NCBI GenBank assembly: GCA_050734185.1
Contig: JBOHUE010000034.1
Coordinates: forward strand, 1-43,142
Direction: 5' to 3'
Length of the DNA: 43,142 bases
Source of the DNA: JAFALX01 sp050734185
Lineage (GTDB): Bacteria; Chloroflexota; Dormibacteria; Aeolococcales; Aeolococcaceae
A program made the translations under genes and the position numbers. Positions 33,878-43,002 of the stretch are shown piece after piece. Position 1 is the first letter of the stretch. Each line of letters opens with the position of its first letter. The notes below the pieces were generated by a model. It saw only the letters and a program-made list of their open reading frames with translations, ran no database searches and was not told the origin of the DNA.

Positions 33878-35152
33878 ATGCGGCGCTCGGTGCGCGCGCT
33901 CGCGGTCGACGTGCGTCCGCTGCGCGATTCGCGGCCGTATCGACGGCTGATGGCCGGACAGCTGGTCTCGCTGATCGGGCGGCAGATCACCGTGGTCGCG
34001 GTTCCGTTTCAGGTGTACGCGCAGACGCACTCGCCGCTCGCCGTCGGCGGCCTCGGCCTCGTGCAGGCGGTGCCGCTCATCGCGTTCTCGCTGCTCGCCG
34101 GTGCGGTCACCGATCGCTTCGACCGCAGGCGGATCCTGATCGTCACCCAGGTCGGGAATGCCGCGTGCTCGGTCGCGCTGCTCGCCGGCGCGCTGCACGG
34201 CCACGTTGCGCTGGCGGCGATCTACGTGATCGTCGGCGTCGCGTCCGCGTTCGCTGCCGTGGGCGCGCCCACTCGCACCGCCGTGATTCCCCGACTCGTG
34301 CGCAACGAGCAGCTGACGGGAGCGCTCGCGCTGAACATCATCGTGTTCCAGACAAGCCTCGTGGCCGGGCCCGCCTTCGGCGGTCTCGTGATCGCGGGCC
34401 TCGGCCTCGGCGGCGCATACGTCATAGATGTGGCGACGTTCGCCGCCGGCTTCATCGCGGTGTGGCTGCTGCCCGCGCAGCCGCCGCTGGGCGAGCACCA
34501 CGAGGCGCCGCTGGCCGCGATAGCGCGCGGTCTCGTCTTCGCACGGCGCCAGCCGGTGATCCTCGGCGGCTTTGCCATGGACCTCGCCGCGATGATCTTC
34601 GGCCTGCCGCGCGCGTTGTTCCCGGTGCTCGCGGCCACGGCGTTCCACACGGGACCGGTCGGCCTCGGACTGCTGTACGCGGCGCCCGGGTTCGGTGGCG
34701 TGCTCGCAGCACTCATCACCGGATGGATCTCGCGAGCCTCGCGCCTCGGCCGCGTCATCGTCGTCACCATCACGATCTGGGGCCTGTCGGTCATCGCGTT
34801 CGGCTTCGCACGCTCACTGGTGATCGGATTGGTGCTGCTTGTGATCGCCGGCGCGGCGGACAGCCTCAGCGCCGTCTGCCGCAACACCATCATGCAGACG
34901 CTCACACCCGACGATCTCCGTGGTCGCGTCACCGCGCTGTACTTCATGGTCGTCGTCAGCGGGCCGTATCTCGGCGACCTCGAGGCGGGTGGCGTCGCGT
35001 CGGTGACAACGCCGCAGATCTCCGTCGTATCCGGCGGCGTGCTCTCCCTCGCCGGCCTCGGACTGGCGGCGCTCGCGTTTCCCGCCGTGTGGCATTACCG
35101 CCGCCAGAGCGCGGCGAAGCAAGCTGGTAGGCTCGAGCCCGGCGAGCGGTGA
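33878..35152 (+). CDS. MFS transporter (EntS/MFS_3-like exporter)
   Basis: A 424-residue major-facilitator protein with about twelve transmembrane helices. It has the loop 2-3 signature GAVTDRFDRRRIL and the start YRRLMAGQLVSLIGRQITVVA typical of the EntS-like MFS_3 group, which exports siderophores, macrolides or peptides. The substrate is unknown. The ATG at 33878 is preferred; an in-frame ATG at 33821 overlaps the divergent bioB start codon and would leave no room for either promoter. The stop overlaps the next gene's GTG (GTGA), making this the first gene of a four-gene operon that ends in a secreted peptidase. Confidence 0.9.
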   Translation: MRRSVRALAVDVRPLRDSRPYRRLMAGQLVSLIGRQITVVAVPFQVYAQTHSPLAVGGLGLVQAVPLIAFSLLAGAVTDRFDRRRILIVTQVGNAACSVALLAGALHGHVALAAIYVIVGVASAFAAVGAPTRTAVIPRLVRNEQLTGALALNIIVFQTSLVAGPAFGGLVIAGLGLGGAYVIDVATFAAGFIAVWLLPAQPPLGEHHEAPLAAIARGLVFARRQPVILGGFAMDLAAMIFGLPRALFPVLAATAFHTGPVGLGLLYAAPGFGGVLAALITGWISRASRLGRVIVVTITIWGLSVIAFGFARSLVIGLVLLVIAGAADSLSAVCRNTIMQTLTPDDLRGRVTALYFMVVVSGPYLGDLEAGGVASVTTPQISVVSGGVLSLAGLGLAALAFPAVWHYRRQSAAKQAGRLEPGER

Positions 35153-36309
35153 CTCAAGTGCCAGACGATCACGCCCCAAACGAGGTCGGGACGTGTCCGC
35201 ACTGCGGCGCGCAGGTTCCGGTTGGCGCGTTCTGCGGCAACTGCGGCGCCAGCCTTGCGGAGCATGTGCACGGCGCGCGGCTGCACGCGTACGCGCCGTC
35301 GCCGGGTGAGCACGTTGGCCGCCCGGCGCTGATCAGCACGCTGTTTCCCCACCTCGGCCACCGGCACGCGAACCTGTTTCGCGAGGCGTTCGGCGTCGGG
35401 TTGCTGCTCGTGATCCTGCTCTCGGCGCTGCGCCTGTACACGTCCGCGCTCATCGCCGCAGCGCTGCTGCTGCCACTCGTCTATCTCCTCTATCTCTACG
35501 AGGTTGAGGTGTACGAGCATTCTCCCGTCGCCGTGCTCGCGGCGACATTCGTCGTCGGTGCAGGGCTCGGCGCGGGCGACACGCTGGTCACCGCGCACTT
35601 CAGCGGCGTCGTGGTCAGCGGAACCGTGCGCGGGCCGCTGATCACCGGCGTGCTGCAGCCGATCATCGCGCAGCTGCTGATGATCGCCGGGCCGCTTCTG
35701 TTGCTCCGGCGCGCGGAGTTCGACGAGACGCTCGACGGGCTCACGTTCGGCGTCACTGCGGCGCTGGGCTTCACGCTGGCCTCGGTCCTCGCCGGGTACT
35801 GGCACACGTTCACTGCGCCGCTGCAGGGCGTCGAGGCCGTGTCACCCGAGGCGGTGCTCGGCATCCTGCGAGCAGGCATTCTCGTCGCGGTCGTGAATGC
35901 CTGCACCACCGGCACGATCACGGCGATGCTGTGGCGCAGACGTCAGGGGCGCTCGCGCACGGGAACTCGACCGGCGTGGCGCGGGCTGAATGCGGCGATC
36001 TTCGTGGCGTTCGCAGTCCAGATCGCGCTCGCGCTGATCAGCTACTACGTCGGTAGCCTCGTCGGGCTCGTGCTGCTCTGGACCTTCGCGGCACTGGTAC
36101 TCCTCATCTGGGTGCGCGTGCTGCTGCACCACGCGCTGCTCGACGAGTCGTCGGAATACGGCATTGGGCAGCTCGCGCCGTGCACGGAGTGTCATCGCAT
36201 GGTGCCCACGATGGCGTTCTGTCCCGCGTGCGGCGTGTACCGCGGGGCGGCCCGAAAGCAGGATCGCGCCACCGGTGCAGGACCGTACGCGGCACCGTCG
36301 CGTGGCTAG
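35149..36309 (+). CDS. PrsW-like membrane protein with zinc ribbons at both ends, protease motif lost
   Basis: A 386-residue protein. A double-Cys zinc ribbon (CPHCGAQ ... CGNCG, residues ~16-34) is followed by about eight transmembrane helices and a second ribbon near the C-terminus (CTECHRM ... CPACG). The membrane part resembles PrsW-type intramembrane proteases: a helix after P-I-I, then FDETLDGLTFGVTAALGF, the family's third motif. However, the catalytic EExxK is replaced by AQLLM in PIIAQLLM, so it is probably not a protease. It may be a sensor or scaffold. The GTG start overlaps the MFS stop by four bases, and its own stop overlaps the next start by eight. Confidence 0.78.
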   Translation: MTQVPDDHAPNEVGTCPHCGAQVPVGAFCGNCGASLAEHVHGARLHAYAPSPGEHVGRPALISTLFPHLGHRHANLFREAFGVGLLLVILLSALRLYTSALIAAALLLPLVYLLYLYEVEVYEHSPVAVLAATFVVGAGLGAGDTLVTAHFSGVVVSGTVRGPLITGVLQPIIAQLLMIAGPLLLLRRAEFDETLDGLTFGVTAALGFTLASVLAGYWHTFTAPLQGVEAVSPEAVLGILRAGILVAVVNACTTGTITAMLWRRRQGRSRTGTRPAWRGLNAAIFVAFAVQIALALISYYVGSLVGLVLLWTFAALVLLIWVRVLLHHALLDESSEYGIGQLAPCTECHRMVPTMAFCPACGVYRGAARKQDRATGAGPYAAPSRG

Positions 36310-37021
36310 CCGGTTTTCGCCCTGGGGGCCTCAGCCGCCGCCGGTGTCGCAGGGCTACAGCTACCCCGTGGTGCCGCAGTTCATGGTGCCGGGGTCGCGT
36401 CCGAGGCTGAACAGGCGACGCTTCACGTTGTTCGGCGGCGGCGGGCTGACGGCCATCGTGTTCGTGATCACGCTCATCGCGGTGCTTGTGCGCGTGATCC
36501 CGGTCCCGTGCAGCCGTGGGTGTGGCGCCGGTCCGGGATCGCAGATCAATGCATCGCTGTACACCAATCAGAAGTGGGGTTACACCGTCCCCTACGACAG
36601 CAGCGAGTTCTCAGTCGGCGACCAGGACGCCAACGGAGCGGTGTTCAACGCGCAGGGCGGCGACGGGGCGATCTCGTTCAGTGCCGCGTCCGGCACCGAT
36701 CTCGCCGGCGCCAACCAGGCAGCGCTGGACGCGCTGTCGTCGTCGTCGTTCCAGAACCTCCAGCAGATCGGTCCGGTGCGCGGCGCGCAGATCGGCCTTG
36801 TCGGCGGACAGGGTTCCGGATACCAGGGAAACTACGTCGACTCGTCCGGCATCGCGACACCCATCGGGCTTCTGGTGTTCTCGGCAACGCAGAACAACGT
36901 CACGATCACGGTCACCGCATTCGCGGTGGTGTCAAACAGCAACGACGACGCCCCCTACGGCCTCAAGATCGGCAAGGAACTGGACTTCCCGGTGACGTAC
37001 ACGGCGTGGAAGAGCCGGTGA
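36302..37021 (+). CDS. Single-pass membrane protein with extracytoplasmic domain
   Basis: A 239-residue protein. A ~45-residue Pro/Arg-rich cytoplasmic N-terminus is followed by one transmembrane helix (LTAIVFVITLIAVLVRVI). A ~175-residue outer domain follows, beginning YTNQKWGYTVPYDSSEF. The outer part resembles small cell-surface domains that share the 'WGYTVPYP' opening in Actinobacteria-type genomes, with no known function. The GTG start overlaps the previous stop by eight bases and its stop overlaps the sedolisin start (GTGA). It is thus locked into the operon between the PrsW-like protein and the peptidase, suggesting a membrane-side partner. Confidence 0.76.
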   Translation: MASRFSPWGPQPPPVSQGYSYPVVPQFMVPGSRPRLNRRRFTLFGGGGLTAIVFVITLIAVLVRVIPVPCSRGCGAGPGSQINASLYTNQKWGYTVPYDSSEFSVGDQDANGAVFNAQGGDGAISFSAASGTDLAGANQAALDALSSSSFQNLQQIGPVRGAQIGLVGGQGSGYQGNYVDSSGIATPIGLLVFSATQNNVTITVTAFAVVSNSNDDAPYGLKIGKELDFPVTYTAWKSR

Positions 37022-38685
37022 GAGCGCGTGCGCTGCTCACAGCTCTCGTCGCCGCGTCGGTGCTCAGCGCGTGTGCAATCGACGCGCAGCCCTCGCCGTC
37101 GAGTTCGCGCACGGGAAACGAGCACGTGATCAACCCGGGAGCGCATCCGCTGCTGTCGCTCGCGATCGCCCATGGACGCGACCTCGGTTCTGTGGACCCA
37201 AGCGCCGTGATGCATCTGACGCTGGGGCTGCTCGGCCGCGACCCAGCAGGACTCGATGCCGTGCTCGGGTCCGGTCGTTCACTCTCGCCGCAACAGCTTG
37301 CGGCGGACTTCGGACCCGATCTGCTCGCCGTCGCTCCGGTGCGAGCGGTGCTCAGCGGCGCCGGTCTCACGTCGCAGTGGACGCCCGGTGCGACGACGCT
37401 CGCGGCGCAGGGCTCGGCAGCTGCGGCGTCACGGCTGTTCGGCGTCGCGATTGACAATCGCGTCGGCCCCGACGGCGCGCGCTTTTACGCGCCTGCGCAC
37501 GCGCCCGCGGTGCCCGCCGCGCTGCAGCCCGAGGTCGACGCGGTCACCGGCCTCGACGACTATCCGAGCGCCGCACCCGCAGGTGACCTCATCACCACAG
37601 GAGGCGTGACGCCGACGCAGATGATCGACTTCTACGACGTCAAGCCGCTGCACGACGCGGGGCTCGACGGCAGCGGCATGACCGTCGTGTTTCCCGAGAT
37701 CGACAAGTACGACCCGGACATGCTCGATTCCTTCGCGTCGAAGTTCAACCTGCCCCCCTTCGACGTCTCCGTCGCGAACGACAACGCCGGGCGGCCGAGC
37801 AAGGAGCAGGGTGAGGCGGACCTCGACCTCGAGATCGTGCACGCGCTCGCGCCGAAGGCGAAGGAGGTCGTGTACTACGCGTCATCCGACAGCGTGCTGC
37901 CCGCCGAGCAGCAGATGTACCGCGATTACCCGAGCGGCGCCATCGAGAGCAGCAGCGTCGGCGAGTGCGAGGCGCCCGACGCGTCGAATCGCAACGACGC
38001 CACCGTGCTCGGCAACATGCAGAAGCCTGCGGCGGCAAGCGGCTGGAGCATCTTCGTCGCAACCGGGGATCGCGGCGCGTATGACTGTGCGCCCGCCGGT
38101 GATTTCAACGACCTCGCCGCCGACCTCGACGCCAGCGTTCCGTACGTGACCGCGGTTGGCGGCACGCTCGTGATCCTGTCGTCCGGCGGCGGCTACAACC
38201 GCGAGGCATCGTGGGGCGAGCCGATCGAGCAGTGGGGCGGCAGCGGCGGGCTCTCGCAGTTCTGGCAGATGCCCAGCTGGCAGCAGGGGCCGGGCGTGCG
38301 CAACCAGTTCAGCAATGGATCGCGCGAAACACCGGATGTGAGCGCCAACGCGGACGGGTTGTCCGGCTGGCAGATCTATGCGCTCGGCGGGTTGCGTGTG
38401 ATCGGCGGGACGTCGGCGGCGGCGCCCTTCTGGGCGGGCGTCGCGGCGCTGATCGATCAAGACCTGAAGCAGAAGGGTTTGGGCGCGATCGGGTTTGCGA
38501 ATCCGGCGCTGTACGCGTTCGGACAGAGTCCGTCCGGGTTGCCACAACCGGCGTACCACGACATCACCGTGGGCACCAACCTGCACTACCCGGCGACGGC
38601 GAACTACGATCTGGCCACCGGGTTGGGCACGCCTGATGTCGCCGCGTTGATGGCCGATTTCGAGTGGTTCAAGCGGGGTCACTGA
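37018..38685 (+). CDS. S53-family serine-carboxyl peptidase (sedolisin), lipoprotein
   Basis: A 555-residue secreted acid-type peptidase. A signal peptide ends in the lipobox LSAC (about residue 19). A ~190-residue propeptide follows (LSPQQLAADFGP ... RLFGVAIDNRVG). The catalytic domain has Glu and Asp four apart in EADLD, the oxyanion aspartate in ATGDRGAYDC, and the nucleophile in GGTSAAAPF. Near the end, YDLATGLGTPDV carries the calcium-binding region. Sedolisins activate themselves at low pH. The lipobox predicts anchoring on the outer face after processing unless the propeptide is cut off, which would free the enzyme. It is the last gene of the four-gene operon. Confidence 0.93.
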   Translation: MRARALLTALVAASVLSACAIDAQPSPSSSRTGNEHVINPGAHPLLSLAIAHGRDLGSVDPSAVMHLTLGLLGRDPAGLDAVLGSGRSLSPQQLAADFGPDLLAVAPVRAVLSGAGLTSQWTPGATTLAAQGSAAAASRLFGVAIDNRVGPDGARFYAPAHAPAVPAALQPEVDAVTGLDDYPSAAPAGDLITTGGVTPTQMIDFYDVKPLHDAGLDGSGMTVVFPEIDKYDPDMLDSFASKFNLPPFDVSVANDNAGRPSKEQGEADLDLEIVHALAPKAKEVVYYASSDSVLPAEQQMYRDYPSGAIESSSVGECEAPDASNRNDATVLGNMQKPAAASGWSIFVATGDRGAYDCAPAGDFNDLAADLDASVPYVTAVGGTLVILSSGGGYNREASWGEPIEQWGGSGGLSQFWQMPSWQQGPGVRNQFSNGSRETPDVSANADGLSGWQIYALGGLRVIGGTSAAAPFWAGVAALIDQDLKQKGLGAIGFANPALYAFGQSPSGLPQPAYHDITVGTNLHYPATANYDLATGLGTPDVAALMADFEWFKRGH

Positions 38686-38789
38686 GCTCCGGCCCACTCC
38701 TGAGCCTGGCTGGATTCGCACTCGCCGCGTACCGCGCCCGACAGCATGTTGCGCGGGTCGGTGTGTATCGTGAGGCGAGGTGGGATGTC

Positions 38790-40025
38790 ATGGACGCCGT
38801 TGACGTCGGCGTGCAACCTGCGCTCGGTCGTATCCCGCAACGCATGCATGCGATGGTCATACGGCCGGAGCGCTACGGTGAACCGCAGCAGGCGTTTGTC
38901 GATGAGCTGATCGAGACGCCGCTGCCGCGTGCCGGCGAGGCGCTCGTCTATGTGATGGCGGCCGGTGTCAACTACAACAACGTCTGGGCCGCATTGGGCA
39001 GGCCCGTCGATGTCATCGCAGCGCGACAGAAGGCTGGTGAAACCGAGAACTTCCACATCGGAGGCAGCGATGCCTCCGGCATCGTGTGGGCAGTGGGCGA
39101 AGGCGTCACAAACGTGAGGGTCGGCGACCACGTCGTGGCGCACTGCGGTGTGTGGGATTTGAACGATCCATGGATCCGCGGCGGCGGTGACCCTATCGTC
39201 TCGCCGAGCGCGCGCATATGGGGATACGAGACCAACTGGGGCTCATTCGCACAGTTCACGCGCGTGCAGGCGCACCAGCTGCTCCCCAAGCCCGCACAGC
39301 TGAGCTGGGCGGCTGCGGCGGCGTACATGCTCGTCGGCGCCACCGCGTATCGCATGCTCTGCGGCTGGCCGCCGCACGTCGTCGACGATGGCGACGTCGT
39401 ACTCGTCTGGGGTGGCTCCGGCGGACTCGGATCACAGGCCATTCAGATCGTGCATGCGCGCGGTGGAGTTCCGGTCGCGGTGACGTCCGGCGCCGAGCGC
39501 GGTGAGTTCGCGATGAAGCTCGGCGCCAGAGGCTATATCGACCGTCGCAACTTCGATCACTGGGGCGTGCTTCCCGACTGGCGCGACGACGCGGCCTACA
39601 ACGCGTGGCTCGCCGGCGCGCGCGCGTTCGGCAAGGCGCTGTGGGATGTGATCGGCGAGCGGCGCAACCCACGACTTGTTTTCGAGCATCCCGGTGAGAG
39701 CACAATTCCGACGTCGATCTTCGTGTGCGACAACGGCGGCATGGTCGTCATCTGCGCCGGTACCACCGGGTACCTCGCGTCGGTGGACCTGCGCTATCTG
39801 TGGATGCGGCAGAAGCGACTGCAGGGGTCGCACTTCGCCAACGACGAGCAGTGCGCCGCGTTCAACGACATGGTCGCGCGCGGCGAGGTCGACCCGTGTC
39901 TCTCACGCACCTTCGCGTTCAGCGCGGTGGGCGACGCGCATCAGCTGATGTACAAGAACAGGCACCCCGAGGGCAACATGGCCATCGTGGTTGGCGCGCG
40001 CGACGCCGATCAACGCGACGCCTGA
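38790..40025 (+). CDS. ccr: Crotonyl-CoA carboxylase/reductase
   Basis: A 411-residue MDR-superfamily enzyme that reduces and carboxylates crotonyl-CoA to ethylmalonyl-CoA with NADPH and CO2. It supplies the ethylmalonyl-CoA pathway or polyketide extender units. The match is strong along the whole length: VMAAGVNYNNVWAALG, FHIGGSDASGIVWAVG, RIWGYETNWGSFAQF, AAAYMLVGATAYRML, NADPH motif VWGGSGGLGSQAIQI, and LQGSHFAND. Asn, Glu and His likely to orient CO2 appear in those blocks. The start at ATG 38790 has GAGGTGGG upstream. No other ethylmalonyl-CoA pathway gene is adjacent. It converges on the hydrolase gene with five bases between. Confidence 0.95.
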   Translation: MDAVDVGVQPALGRIPQRMHAMVIRPERYGEPQQAFVDELIETPLPRAGEALVYVMAAGVNYNNVWAALGRPVDVIAARQKAGETENFHIGGSDASGIVWAVGEGVTNVRVGDHVVAHCGVWDLNDPWIRGGGDPIVSPSARIWGYETNWGSFAQFTRVQAHQLLPKPAQLSWAAAAAYMLVGATAYRMLCGWPPHVVDDGDVVLVWGGSGGLGSQAIQIVHARGGVPVAVTSGAERGEFAMKLGARGYIDRRNFDHWGVLPDWRDDAAYNAWLAGARAFGKALWDVIGERRNPRLVFEHPGESTIPTSIFVCDNGGMVVICAGTTGYLASVDLRYLWMRQKRLQGSHFANDEQCAAFNDMVARGEVDPCLSRTFAFSAVGDAHQLMYKNRHPEGNMAIVVGARDADQRDA

Positions 40026-40030
40026 GCTGG

Positions 40031-40783
40031 TTACTCGTTCTCTGCCTTCCTCCACAGGACTCGCAACTCCTGGAGATGCTCGGGCGTGTACAGCTTGTCG
40101 GCTGGCACGAAGTGGTGGATCCCGTCGAAGCGACGGACGTGCAGGTCGGGCATCAGGCGCGCCAGCACGCCGGCGCGCACCTCCTCCTGCTCACCGGTCA
40201 GCGAACCGTGGCCCACGAACGTCGGAGCAGAGCACGTCCGCAGCCAGTCCCGATCGAATTGGTGCGCGCCGAACGCATGCATCATCGCGTTCAGTCCGGC
40301 CGGCCTCTTCGCCATCCACGGCGGCGCCGGACCCGGCGGCGGCTGCATCGAGACGCCGGGGCGGAGCTGCCGCAGCATGAACGCGCGCATGAAGTCGTCT
40401 CCGGTGAGGCCGCGCAGCGAGTCCTCGAGTTGCACCGCGAGGACGGCCTCGTCATGGCTGAGCGTGCCTGGGATCCCGGCGGGCTCGAACAGAGCCAGCG
40501 TGCGCAGCCGATCGGGATGTGCGCCCGCGAACGCGAGCGATACGAAGCCGCCGCCCGAGTAGCCGAGGAGATGGAACCGCTCAAACCCGAGTGAGTCGGC
40601 GAAGCGAGCGAGCGCATCGACCTCCATTTGGATCGAGTAGTCCGCCGGAGGGGCGTCGCCGGCGTAGACCTCGAGGTCCTTCCAGTGCAGCTGCACATCG
40701 CTGCCGAGCGCGTCCTGCACCGGGCGGTAGCGAAGCTCTGCGGGGTTCACCCCGCCGGGGAGTGCGATCACATGCGTGGTCAT
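40031..40783 (-). CDS. Alpha/beta-fold hydrolase
   Basis: A 250-residue alpha/beta hydrolase. The nucleophile elbow is GYSGGGF, the oxyanion region is near VIALPGGVNP, and the catalytic histidine is in GIHHFVP near the end. The acid is probably the aspartate between. Related proteins are esterases or dienelactone-like hydrolases; the substrate is not known. The start at ATG 40783 gives the conserved first strand MTTHVIALPGG. A longer reading frame to 40933 would run into the divergent luxR gene. A 100-base gap between the two divergent starts may carry shared control by the LuxR protein. Confidence 0.88.
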   Translation of the reverse strand: MTTHVIALPGGVNPAELRYRPVQDALGSDVQLHWKDLEVYAGDAPPADYSIQMEVDALARFADSLGFERFHLLGYSGGGFVSLAFAGAHPDRLRTLALFEPAGIPGTLSHDEAVLAVQLEDSLRGLTGDDFMRAFMLRQLRPGVSMQPPPGPAPPWMAKRPAGLNAMMHAFGAHQFDRDWLRTCSAPTFVGHGSLTGEQEEVRAGVLARLMPDLHVRRFDGIHHFVPADKLYTPEHLQELRVLWRKAENE

Positions 40784-40883
40784 GCCGCTATCTTCGGCCG
40801 CAGCGGGCACCGAAGGCATCTCGCGATCGCGCCATGCCGACGCAAGGTCGGCTGCCTCCCGTCGCCTGTACGCTGTCGCTGAC

Positions 40884-42539
40884 ATGGCGAGAGTTGCCGG
40901 GGACGAGGTGGAGACCGGCTTCCTGGCCCTCAATCGCGGTGACTGGGTCGCGGCGACCGAGGCATTCGAGACCGCGGTGGCGCGCGACGAGACCCCGGAC
41001 GCCCTCGACGGTCTCGGGCAGGCGCGCTGGTGGGCCTATGATCTCGCCGCGTCGATCGACCTGCGCACGCGTGCGTACGCGGCCTATATCGATGAAGGCC
41101 GCCACGCGAACGCCGTGCGCTGCGCGTCGTGGCTGGCACGCGAGTACTTCACCGTGCACGGCAACCTCCCGGCCGCCGGCGGCTGGATCAGCCGCGCCGA
41201 CGCGCAGCTGGAGAAGGCGGGCCCCTGCGCCGCGGCCGGATGGCTGGCGCTCATCAAGGCGGCGATGATCACGGACACGACGCTGATGAAGCAGCTCGCG
41301 TCATCCGCGATCGACGCCGGGGATCGGTTCGGCGACTACGATCTCGAGATCGTGGGGATGAGCATGCTCGGAATCGCCGAGGTGTACGCCTGCGAGGTCG
41401 GCGCCGGCATGGCGCGTATCGATGCAGCGATGGCAGCCGCGATCGGCGGTGAGCTGTCCAGCTTCTGGGCGCTGTCTGACGTGTACTGCAACACGCTGCT
41501 CGCCTGCGAACGCGCGGGCGACTTTGAGCGCGCAGAGCAATGGTGCCGTGTGGTCAACGAGTTCGCCAAGCGCTACGAGGCTATGCCGTTGTTCCCGTTC
41601 TGCCATGTCACGTATGGGACAATGCTGTCGGCAACCGGACGCTGGGCGGAGGCGGAGGCTGCGCTGGTGCGCGCGGTTGAGATGTTCAACACCGGGCACC
41701 GCGCACTCGGTGTCATCGCCATCAGCCGTCTCGCCGAACTCAAGCTGAAGCAGGGGTATCTGGAGGCCGCGCAGCAGCTACTCCTGGGCTACGAGGACCA
41801 CCTGTTCGCGCTGCGGCCGGTGGTGCGCATACGGCTGGCCGAGGGCCGCACCGCGGTCGCCGCACGAATGTTGCAGTCACGCCTGGAACAGGTGGGACGC
41901 GTGTCGCTGCTCGCGGCGCCGCTCCTCGCGCTCCTCGTCGAGGTGCAGCTGGCGATCGGCAACCGCGACGCCGCGCACGAGACGGCCCTGCAGCTGGCGG
42001 ACATCGGCGCGATGTCCGGGCAGCGCAACATCGTCGCCGCCGCCGAGCACGCGCTGGGCGCGGCCACGCTCACCTCCGACGCCTCGACGGCGGCCCATCA
42101 TCTCGACCGCGCCGCGCTCCTGTTCCACGAGCTCGAGTTGCCGTACGAGACCGGACGCGCACGCCTGCTTGTAGGCAGAGCGCGCGCGGCGAGCGACCGC
42201 GAGGTGGCCGTCGCCGACGTCCGCACGGCACTAGCCGTGTTCGAGCGAATCGGCGCACGGCGCGATGTCGACGAGGCGGCCGCGCTGCTCCGCGACCTCG
42301 GAGACCCCGGGCCGCGCGGGCCGAAGGGGTGGGCGGTGCTGACACGACGCGAACGCGAGGTGCTGCGCCTTTTGGCCGGCGGCGTCAGCAACGCCGAGAT
42401 CGGCAGCCGCCTGTTCATCAGCCCCAAGACCGCGGAGCACCACGTCGGCCGAGTGCTGGACAAGCTCGAACTTCGCGGTCGCGCCGAGGCGGCTGCCTAC
42501 GCGATTGCCCACCCCGAGCTCCTCTCGGCTGAAAAATAG
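40884..42539 (+). CDS. LuxR-family regulator with TPR-like sensor domain
   Basis: A 551-residue regulator with no N-terminal NTPase. Residues 1 to ~470 are helical repeats typical of TPR/MalT-like sensors: FLALNRGDWVAATEAFETAV, then similar helix pairs such as GRWAEAEAALVRAVEMFNTGH. The C-terminus is a LuxR helix-turn-helix: LTRREREVLRLLAGGVSNAEIG and LFISPKTAEHHVGRVLDKL. It probably binds DNA in response to a protein or small-molecule partner. The ATG at 40884 is chosen from context; upstream in-frame codons are antisense to the hydrolase N-terminus. It may control the divergent hydrolase or the cupin gene 100 bases downstream. Confidence 0.92.
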   Translation: MARVAGDEVETGFLALNRGDWVAATEAFETAVARDETPDALDGLGQARWWAYDLAASIDLRTRAYAAYIDEGRHANAVRCASWLAREYFTVHGNLPAAGGWISRADAQLEKAGPCAAAGWLALIKAAMITDTTLMKQLASSAIDAGDRFGDYDLEIVGMSMLGIAEVYACEVGAGMARIDAAMAAAIGGELSSFWALSDVYCNTLLACERAGDFERAEQWCRVVNEFAKRYEAMPLFPFCHVTYGTMLSATGRWAEAEAALVRAVEMFNTGHRALGVIAISRLAELKLKQGYLEAAQQLLLGYEDHLFALRPVVRIRLAEGRTAVAARMLQSRLEQVGRVSLLAAPLLALLVEVQLAIGNRDAAHETALQLADIGAMSGQRNIVAAAEHALGAATLTSDASTAAHHLDRAALLFHELELPYETGRARLLVGRARAASDREVAVADVRTALAVFERIGARRDVDEAAALLRDLGDPGPRGPKGWAVLTRREREVLRLLAGGVSNAEIGSRLFISPKTAEHHVGRVLDKLELRGRAEAAAYAIAHPELLSAEK

Positions 42540-42639
42540 GGGATTCCCCCCATTCACACGGGGCCGGTGCTCGTCATGCTCTCGGCACGCGGCGCCTCGG
42601 GGGGCCGCACCGCGCACCACGCGCACGGAGGACACCGTC

Positions 42640-43002
42640 ATGGAGAACTTCGAGGTCAAGTCGGTCACGGCCCCGGACACCGTCCGGCAGTTCGAGCACG
42701 GCAAGGTCGAGGTCTGCAACATCGGATCGCACACGATCGGCCGCGTCGAGTTCGAGCCCGGCTGGCACTGGTCGACGTCGATCAAGCCGATCGTCGGGAC
42801 CGACTGGTGCCAGACAACGCACATCGGATACGTCATCGAGGGCAACCTCGGTGTTCGGATGCAGGACGGCACGGAGTTCCAACTCAAGGCCGGCGATGCA
42901 TATCGGGTCGACCCGGGTCACGACGCCTGGGTTGAAGGCGGCGGCCAGTACAAGGCTGTCGAGTTCGAGACGCTGACGGACTACGCCAAGCCGAAGAGCT
43001 GA
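42640..43002 (+). CDS. Cupin-domain protein
   Basis: A 120-residue single cupin barrel. Motif 1 is visible as PGWHWSTSIKPIVGTDWC ... THIGYVIEGNL with metal-ligand histidines. Motif 2 appears as AGDAYRVDPGHDAWV. Small cupins of this type are metal-binding enzymes or sugar/auxin-like binding proteins; this one is not assignable. A strong GGAGG precedes the ATG by 8 bases. It lies 100 bases after the LuxR gene, and its last 22 bases overlap the end of a probable minus-strand gene. Confidence 0.88.
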   Translation: MENFEVKSVTAPDTVRQFEHGKVEVCNIGSHTIGRVEFEPGWHWSTSIKPIVGTDWCQTTHIGYVIEGNLGVRMQDGTEFQLKAGDAYRVDPGHDAWVEGGGQYKAVEFETLTDYAKPKS

